Below are positions 57,086-64,000 of a stretch of 64,000 nt of DNA, piece after piece. Source of the DNA: Asterella californica. Taxonomy: Eukaryota > Streptophyta > Marchantiopsida > Marchantiales > Aytoniaceae. The notes under the pieces were generated by a model that saw nothing but the letters and a program-made list of their open reading frames with translations, had not been told where the DNA came from and searched no databases. The stretch's first letter is position 1. Every line of letters begins with the position of its first letter. The stretch is from positions 23,716,001-23,780,000 of the forward strand of contig JAYKYS010000004.1 of assembly GCA_036924285.1 (NCBI GenBank). Direction: 5' to 3'. Position numbers and translations under genes: made by a program.

Positions 57086-58520
57086 AGTGGTACTGAATAT
57101 ACACCAAGTTCAAGTCTCAATTTTTGAAACCCATCTGAAGACAAAGGCTTGGTGAATATATCAGCAGTTTGGTCATCAGTTGTTACCCATTGAGTAACAA
57201 CCTCTCATGACATTATTTTGTCCCTAATGAAGTAGACTTGCACTTCAATGTGCTTTGTTATAGCATGGTGCATTGGATTTTTCGCCAATGCTATTGCACT
57301 AATACTATCAGTCCATATTACTGTTGGAGTGTCTTGGTTCACACATTCATCCTCCAACATTCATCGTAGCCAAATGACCTCTCGTGTTGCATTACACAGA
57401 CCATGATATTCTGCTTCAGAGGAGGATAAAGCAATAATTAGCTGCTTTTTACACTGCCAAGTGAAGGCACCTCCTCCAAGCATAAATGCAAATCCAGACA
57501 TTGATTGATCTGAAGAATCATCTGCCCAATCAGCATCTGTAAATCTGACAAGTCCAAGTGACTTATCTGAGCTATATATGAGCCCATAACTGGTGTTCTC
57601 CTGAGGTAGCGTAAAACTCTCTTTGCTGCCCTCATATGCATTATTGTAGGAGACTTTTTGACTGAGTTTGCTGACTGCATACGAAATATTTGGTCTAGTA
57701 GTGACAGCCAAGTAAATTAACTTCTCGATCAGCTTCCTGAATTCTGTTGCATTTGCACGCTCGTTATCAACAGAAGAACGTTGTCACTCTTTCGAGATAA
57801 TCATAGGAGTAGGCGCAAGCTTGCACTTCTCCATCTGAAAATCTTGAAGTATACTTTTGTGTATCTTGCTTGAGTGAGGTACAACATGTCGTTGTCTTCC
57901 AAAAACTGAACTCCGAGACAAAAGTTGAGAAGTCCTAGATCCTTCATATCAAACTCTTGCAGTAAAGCTTGTTGAATCTTCTGTACTCCTCCTTGATTAC
58001 TTCCGGATATTATCAAGTCATCCACATACAATAATAATAACACAATATCTTGAAAAGTAATCAAAACATAGAAGTTTGGATCACCTCTAGTAGAAGAGAA
58101 GTCTTGCTGCTTCAAGAAGGTGTCGATTCTTGTTTACCAAGCTCTTGGAGCTTGTTTGAGACCGTACAATGTCTTATGTAACTTGCACATTAATTGTTCA
58201 CCTCCTCTTCGAACAAATCCAGGTGGTTGCTGCAAGTAGATATCTTCTTGAAGAATCTCATTAAGAAATGCATTCTTGACATTCATTTGTAGACATTTTC
58301 AACCATGCAGTTTTGCAAGGCACAAAGAATCGAATGGAGTTGAGTTTTACCACAGGTGTGAAGGTCTCTTGAAAATCCTCTCCCGCAGTCTGCAAGTAAC
58401 ATTTTGCAACAAGAAGAGCCTTGTATCTCTCAATAGATCCATCCGCATATCTCTTGATCTTATAAACCCACTTACAGCCAAGTGCTTTCCTGTTAGATGA
58501 AGAGGTACTAGGCTCCATAT
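57086..58520 (-). pseudogene. Ty1/copia reverse transcriptase and RNase H
   Basis: On the minus strand: ALGCKWVYKIKRYADGSIERY (58,485-58,423), the copia RT start; TFTPVVKLNSIRFF; LLLLYVDDLIISG (58,045-58,007) with the YVDD active site; FDMKDLGLLNFCLGVQF; then RPNISYAVSKLSQ and DADWADDSSDQSMSGF. ALSSSEAEYHGL (57,430-57,395) is RNase H. The terminal TKHIEVQVYFIRD, then TADIFTKPLS, runs to about 57,120. Frames are broken near 57,360, 57,700, 57,800 and 58,120-58,260. It belongs to a formerly complete element of plant copia type. Confidence 0.85.
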
Positions 58521-59476
58521 TTCATTTTTGAGTAATGCATTATATTCTTCCTCTGTATATTCAGAGACTATCAATATCTCCGCATGTCTCCATTGATCTT
58601 TACTGAAAGCCTCCTCGAATGAAATAGTTTCTCCATCACCTTGAGCTTCAGCCATGAGAATACAATCCTCTAGCCTTGCATGAACCTTCTTTATTCTGAT
58701 GGGTCTCCTTGGTTGAGCAGCAAAATTCGAATCTGGAGTAGTCTGGTGTATCAGAGGCGAATCTGCTGTAGTTGGACCTGAATAAGTAACTTCAACTTGT
58801 GTAGGTGGTGGTTCTTGCTGAGCTTCTTCTCCATGATTCTCTGAAGTAGGTGTTTGAACTGAGAGAGGTGGTAGATCAAATAGATGATGCTGTGAATTTT
58901 GAGATGGAGGGACCTCTAAAAATACTACATCTCGACTGATAATGATCTTTCTTGCAGCACTCAAGAGACTATATCTTTTTTCTCTTGCTGGATATCCTAT
59001 GAATGTACAGATATGAGATATATCATCAAACTTTTGGAGCATTTTTTGAGGAGTTCTAGCATTGCTTTACAGCCAAAAATCCGTAGGTTAGAGAGGTCTG
59101 GTTTCTTCCCTGTGAGACTTCGAATGGAGTTTTGTTATGAACAACATTTGTTGGACTTCTGTTTAGAAGGTAAACCGTAGTATTAACAACTTCAGCTCAA
59201 AGATCTTTCGGAAGATCTTGCTCAATGAGATGACTTTTTGTCATCTCCACGACAGTTCTGTTCTTCTGTTCAACCACTCCATTTTGCTGAGGCATGTACG
59301 CCGTAGTATCCTCTTTAGAAGCCTTGGAAGTGAATTCTCTTCCTCTATCTCTTCACTAGCTGTCCAGTTTGTCGTTCCACCATGTTAACAAGCTTTTGAA
59401 GATGTGAGAGTGCTTCAGACTTTCTTAACAAGAAGAAAATCAAAATATATCTCGAGAAGTCATTAACAACCACCGT
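58521..59476 (-). pseudogene. Ty1/copia integrase C-terminal half
   Basis: On the minus strand, the part next to the nested insertion reads FSRYILIFFLLRKSEAL, then YMPQQNGVVEQKNRTVVE (about 59,300-59,240), with the catalytic Glu of the copia integrase in 'QNGVxExKNR'. It continues with KFDDISHICTFIGYPAREKRY and RKIIISRDVVFLE (58,347-59,042 open frame) and a Pro/Gln/Thr-rich linker. It is cut at 59,476 by the nested gypsy element and resumes at 61,113. Confidence 0.8.
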
Positions 59477-61112
59477 TGTCGCGCTCCTTGGCGACTACAT
59501 ACTCCTTGAGAGAGTTAGATGGTGCAATGCTCAAGATACCAGTTGCAGGAAAGAGAATCAAGCTCTTTAGGAGGAGAGGGGAGGACCAGAACGTTGCAGA
59601 GGTTACAGAGGATGAAGCTGAAGACTCAATGCATGTTGGAGATGAGTTTGAAGCCGAAACTGAAGAGTCTTGATCTGGATAGCACATACCGGAGGATGTG
59701 CAGGTTCAGAGGCGGTGGATGTCGTGCTACTTGGCGGCTACATGCTTGACTTCTACTCCGACGCTTGAGTTTAGTAGTTCTAGAAGTTAGCTCATATTAC
59801 TTCTAGTCCTTTATACATATGTTTGACACCTTTGCATACAATGTTGACACTATTGTGTTATATATTTTGAGTCTTAGTAGGTTGATAGTATGTTATCTAT
59901 CTTGTTCAAGCACTCCTGCGCTTGTGCAAATGATATCATGCTTATCTATGTTGTGAAAGTACATAACTTAGGGTTTCCGTGCTGATAGAGGTTTAAGCTC
60001 ATGGGTTGTACTTACTTGTGGTCCATGCACGCTTTCTAGATTGGTTAAGTTATCTTTTAGGGTTACGTGTTATTTTACATGCCTTCGCGTGAAGTTTAAG
60101 ATTTACGCTGGCACTTTAGGGGTTGACGTGGCAGCCTTTGAGTGAAGTTGAGTTACCACGTGGATTAGGGCACTAAAGGACAACCAAGTGGAGCTATGAA
60201 CTCCCATTGGTCTATTTTTGTCTTTAGTTTAACTCTAAATTTAGAAACAGAGCTCTAAAGGAGAGTTCGAGCATTTGGTGAGGGGACTTCGAAATCGGAG
60301 GGCACAAGAGGGTAGAACTCGTCATGCCAAGCACTACGAGTGAAATTTTCGATCGATTTGAGGCAATAAAGACGAAGTTATGATCAATTGAAGTTCGAAT
60401 TGTGCCAGAATTGAATCACTTTTGTTGGATTTAGGGTTTTCAGTGTCACTCGCAGCAGATTTGAGGAAATTGCTTCAAAACTTCGAGGTTGTGTTCTATG
60501 CCAGCAGGGCTACGGTTTCCCAAAAAGTTTCATATCGATTGAGTGACTGAGTAATTCAGGGCGGCCGCTGAAGCAGAAGGGGTCTGAAAAGCTCTTAATC
60601 TAGAGCAACGACTTCAGAGGAGGAGATCTGGAGTTCTGTGTACATTCAGGAGTCCCAATTTCACAGGGGTGTTCAACATCTTGTAGACTTCAAATACTGT
60701 GAGAATATTTGAAATTGATCGAGCCAATCTTCTGTTATAGGTCGAAATAGCCATCTAGGCACCAGAAATTGCCGTAGTTTTCTTGCTCAAAACTTTTCTG
60801 TTCATATCTCCGTGTCAGAATTTTATCTCAGGCTGAAACTTCGTCTGTGAGTTCAGTAGTACCTCATTTGCATGTAGGGGAAGTTTAGAAGTCTAAACCT
60901 TCATAGTTTTCCTCTCCGTGAGTGTCAAAGTTCACCGCCGGATCTTATTACTGCCAGCTAGACCTGAATTTTGCTTTTTGAGTATATTACTAGATCTTAC
61001 ACATCTGTGTGAGTGTTTATAGCCCCTGTTGTAACCTGGAAGCCAACCTCTTGAGTGAACAACCACAGCCAGAAGCCCGGTGCTTTCCTAGGTAGACGGA
61101 TCACACTCCGAG
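59477..61112 (+). mobile_element. Nested, internally deleted Ty3/gypsy element
   Basis: The insertion is flanked by ACCGT on both sides (59,472-59,476 and 61,113-61,117), a target-site duplication. Removing it restores the copia integrase reading from SKYFTVVVNDFSRYI. It begins with about 32 bp of 5' LTR (TGTCGCGCTCCTTGGCGAC against TGTCGTGCTACTTGGCGGC at 59,720). It then jumps directly into the pol C-terminus (59,509-59,673: LRELDGAMLKIPVAGKRIKLF, acidic tail, stop), has a polypurine tract, and ends with a 3' LTR (59,720-61,112). Nearly all internal sequence is absent. It is related to, but distinct from, the elements at 1,667-15,235. Confidence 0.85.
59720..61112 (+). mobile_element. 3' LTR of the nested gypsy element (about 1.4 kb)
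   Basis: It starts TGTCGTGCTACTTGGC directly after 'gaggcggtgga'. Its right end is fixed by the target duplication ACCGT at 61,113; the last bases read CTCCGAG rather than the CA expected for an intact LTR. It is non-coding. Only the first bases resemble the LTR of element A. Confidence 0.75.
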
Positions 61113-61117
61113 ACCGT

Positions 61118-61720
61118 GAAGTACTTAGAACCTCCAAGCAAAAGTCTCAATAGGTCCACAGAGATCTCTATGTAGCAGCTGAAAGATTTCTGTTGCTCGT
61201 GTTGTAGTACATTTGAAGAACTTCCTTCGAGTCTGCTTAGATTTGAGACAAACTTCATACATGATGTTTACATAGACTATTTTGGAGATACCAAGGGCCA
61301 AGTCCTCATGGATCAACTTCTGCATTTTCTGATAATGTAAGTGTCCAAGTCGAAGATGCCATAATTGACTCGTATTTGTTACAGCAGCTAGTACTGGAGC
61401 AACTAAAGATATGGCTTGTAGTTCATACAAGTGGTCAACCTTCAGCCCTGTGGCTACCACAGATCCTTGGTCGAGAATGGAACATCCTTGTGAATCAAAT
61501 AATAGTTAAAATCCATTTGCAGCAAGTTTACCAACACTTAAAAGATTGTGCACTACACCATGTACAAACCAAACACCTCCAATGGTTCTGATCTGACCTG
61601 AAGGAAACTTGATACGGATGTTACCTTTCCCTCTTGACTTGATATCCCTTATCATCACCCAGTTGTACCTCTGGTCCATTCAGAGGATGGAAATCTTGGA
61701 ACCACTCTTTCTTTGATGTG
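61118..61720 (-). pseudogene. Ty1/copia GAG-pre-integrase and integrase N-terminal half
   Basis: The open frame 61,460-61,125 on the minus strand contains LWHLRLGHLHYQKMQKL (the GAG_pre-integrase zinc-binding HxxxxH motif) and CLKSKQTRRKF. It then has LHRDLCGPIETF, where the first integrase Asp is in 'DLCGP'. A one-base shift precedes the junction with the nested element. Upstream, 61,680-61,460 is readable as GVWFVHGVVHNLLSVGKLAANGF, the copia protease-to-integrase linker. Confidence 0.8.
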
Positions 61721-62637
61721 ATATGGTTCGATGCTCTAGAATCAATCCACCATTGTTGGTCATGAACATCTGTATACATGGCAGTGAAGAAAAGCTTCTC
61801 ATCATGATCAGATGTCTGTACGAAGTTACCTCTGTTGATGTTTGAACGTTGATCAAATGCTTTCTTCCGGCACTCATATGGGAAGTGACCACGTTTCTTA
61901 CAGTAGTTGCAATTCTTAGATTTTTGTTTGTTGGAGTTGTTGAATTTGCTCTCTGAGTCTCGTGTAGAACTCCCTCAGTTATTCTCCTAATGCTCCTTGT
62001 GTCTAGATTACGAATCTTGAGATCTACCACGTTTTTGATCTCTCCTCTTGGAGAAAAAAGCAACATTAGTGGCAGTTGCTTGAGTGGACTTGGTCTAGAT
62101 GTTCATAGGTTCTTGCAAAGCTAGTGTCTCAATTCTTCAAATGTGATAGGCTCCTTACGTACATCCACAGCTTTCACAAAATATTCGTATGGTTTTGATA
62201 AAATCTGGAGCACTATCAATGCCAAGTCGTCATCGTCTATAGCCCCATCTAGATTCTTCAGTTGTTGTACCAGTCTTTCACTGTATTCAAATGCTCTTCG
62301 AGTGAAATGTTTGCAGTCATTTGTAAGGTATTTAACTTTCTGCTAGGCATCCTCTTCCTCTCGCGAGTTGCTCCTTCGTGCTTTTTGGTGAATGTATCTC
62401 AAGTCTCTTTTGAAGTTTTATCCTCCAAGATATCTAAGACTTCAGAGCCTTTGATAGTCATCTTGATGATGGCAAGTGCTTGTTGATCTCGTTTATTCCA
62501 ATATTTGACAGCTGCTGGTGATCCAAAAGGTCATTCAGCATAGCAAAGAAGAATTGACTAGCCTAGAAAGGGAGATGGTGCTTACCTCTCCTCCTTGTCT
62601 GCAATTGTGGAAGAAGTGCAACAATACTATACCAACC
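61680..62637 (-). pseudogene. Ty1/copia gag and protease
   Basis: On the minus strand: a gag region with many helical residues (LDGAIDDDDLALIVLQILSKPYE, about 62,262-62,190), then the zinc knuckle CNYCKKRGHFPYEC (C-x2-C-x4-H-x4-C, about 61,917-61,876). The protease start is WWIDSRASNHIT (about 61,760-61,725), with SRAS where DSGAS is usual, so catalysis is probably lost. The gag frame is shifted in at least three places. A weak match to a tRNA-Met primer binding site (TGGTATAGTATT, minus strand near 62,634) may mark the former 5' LTR boundary. Confidence 0.75.
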
Positions 62638-64000
62638 TTTTATGTAAGAACGAACGGGTAGAGACATAAGGGGTACTCAGATAAGAAACGTTGAAGTTGG
62701 TGTCTTGGAAAGTCTCGGCTGAACAAAATGAAGCACCGATACAAACACCGTTTGAGGAGGAGATTAGCTCTGTCATCAAAGAGTTGAAAGCAGAAATATC
62801 TCCAGGTATTGATAGGATGATTGCTGAAACCTTACATGCGCTAGGAGAGAGGGCAGAAAAAGACTTGATTGAGGTGGTACTACTTTCTGGAAGGAATGCA
62901 TCCTCGCCATCAAGACTACACAAGTTGTAATCAAAGTAATCTCCGAAGGAAGGTGAGCTCGAGAAACTGAAGAACTGGAGGTCGATTGCGATGCTCAACA
63001 CAATCTATAAGATGATAGGCACAGTTCTTGCGCATAGACTCAAAGTAGTCATTCCAAAAATCATGGACAGAAATAGAAGGACTTCGTACATGACAGGAAG
63101 ATTATAGATAATGTTCTAAGCTACAAACTAGACCAAGAGTGGGCAGAACATTCTAAACAAGAATCACTCTTCCTAAAACTGGATTTTGAAAAGACGTATG
63201 ATAGAATAAGTCATACTTACCTTTGAGAGACAGCAGTCGGGATTGATCCACGCTTTGTGCAACTTGCAAAAGGTTTAGTTGTTGATTCTGTTCCAAAGTT
63301 CATGTTAGAGATAAATTCACAGAGGAGATTAAGATGGAAAGAGGAGTGAGGCAAAGGTGCCCCTTGTCTCACTACTCTTCATAGTAGCAACCGTATCTCT
63401 AAAGACTCTTCTAGAGAATGAAGAAAGAGAAGGAAGGATTACAAGGCTAAGAAGAGGGAAATCTCTTCTGCATCAAATCTTCGCAGACGACACTAGCGTA
63501 CAGCTAAAAGCAAGTGCAGAAAACTTCGAGCGGCTTCAGCAATCTATACACGTATATGAACGCATTTCAGGTGTTAAGCAGTCTATGATTATTCCCTTTG
63601 CAATAGATTATGACCCTACGTGGTTAGAGACAACAGGTTGCAATATTTCACAAAATGATTCTATAGTCCGTTATCTAGGTTTCCCTATTGAGCGATTGCT
63701 CAAACCGAGATAAATTCAGGAGTTCCTCTTAAGGAAAGTTAGGAAAAGAAAAAACAAGATTTTTGGGTTTACAAATATCTAAGTTTTGGTGGCAGACTAT
63801 TGGTCATAAGACACGTACTTAGAAGTATGCCGACGCATGTACTGTCTGGTATAACTTCACACAAGTCGTTTTTCTAGAGTCTCGAAAGAGTGTGTAGATG
63901 CTTCATATGGAGTGAACGGAAAGATGGAGGGAAATAAATTCCTTTGGTAGCATGGCACGTCTTCCATCTGCCGAAAGGAAGAGGAGGGATGAGCTTGCCG
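62638..64000 (+). pseudogene. LINE (non-LTR retrotransposon) reverse transcriptase, 5'-truncated
   Basis: Broken plus-strand frames show LINE RT motifs in order: EEEISSVIKELKAEISPGID (62,755-62,813), EKLKNWRSIAMLNTIYKMIG (62,960-63,020), LKLDFEKTYDRI (63,175-63,210), GVRQRCPLS (63,340-63,370) and QIFADDTSVQLKAS (63,475-63,517), with the FADD active site. Then comes VRYLGFPIE. Further on, LSFGGRLLVIRHVLRSMPTHVLSG and WHVFHLPKGRGGM are the usual LINE C-terminal segments. The copy starts abruptly near the copia gag start and continues past the window edge. Frameshifts are present near 62,930, 63,090, 63,220 and 63,360, so it is not functional. Confidence 0.85.

Noticed and set aside
1..64000. 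CRISPR arrays, operons, riboswitches or phage genes
   Set aside because: Gene structure is eukaryotic with introns, and no regular short repeat-spacer arrays or bacterial-type gene clusters were seen.

Overview
The window looks like nuclear DNA from a land plant, possibly a bryophyte or another early-diverging lineage. Three supports: spliced host genes with GT-AG introns and plant-specific products, a chloroplast transit peptide, and dense decayed plant-type transposons (Ty3/gypsy, Ty1/copia, LINE, PIF/Harbinger, SINE-like). The species cannot be fixed from the sequence.

Layout. Positions 1-15,350 are a block of decayed Ty3/gypsy retrotransposons. Element A (+ strand, 1,667-11,427) still shows gag, protease, RT, RNase H, integrase and a 1.75 kb 3' LTR. 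Its 5' LTR/gag junction has been inverted (3,240-4,265). Element B lies in the opposite orientation (11,546-15,235) and keeps a partial LTR and the 3' half of pol. Positions 15,350-20,050 hold AT-rich repeats and ORF remnants that I could not identify.

Positions 20,054-32,745 hold the best gene: an 18-exon WD40-TPR gene encoding 750 aa, orthologous in appearance to Arabidopsis ASG2 (animal WDTC1), a predicted substrate receptor of CUL4-DDB1 ubiquitin ligases. Positions 32,746-39,768 are repeat-rich intergenic DNA. A two-exon gene for a helical-bundle plus DC1 zinc-finger protein (39,769-40,981, +) converges on a two-exon BAHD acyltransferase of the HCT type (42,016-43,791, -). After a gag remnant and a dispersed palindromic repeat comes a three-exon gene for a chloroplast-targeted DUF3598-like protein (46,052-48,658, +).

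Positions 50,190-64,000 are a second transposon block. It has two SINE-like tRNA heads, two PIF/Harbinger transposase remnants (one with its Myb/SANT partner ORF in the opposite orientation), a Ty1/copia element on the minus strand (56,843 to about 62,637) carrying a nested, internally deleted gypsy element with an ACCGT target-site duplication, and a 5'-truncated LINE that runs off the right edge.

No operon-like or defence-like system is visible. The host genes look like independent housekeeping and metabolic genes. The most interesting signals are structural: inversion and shared breakpoints in the gypsy LTRs, the nested element with its TSD, a palindromic repeat family in three copies, and a conserved ~45-nt element repeated three times inside ASG2 introns.
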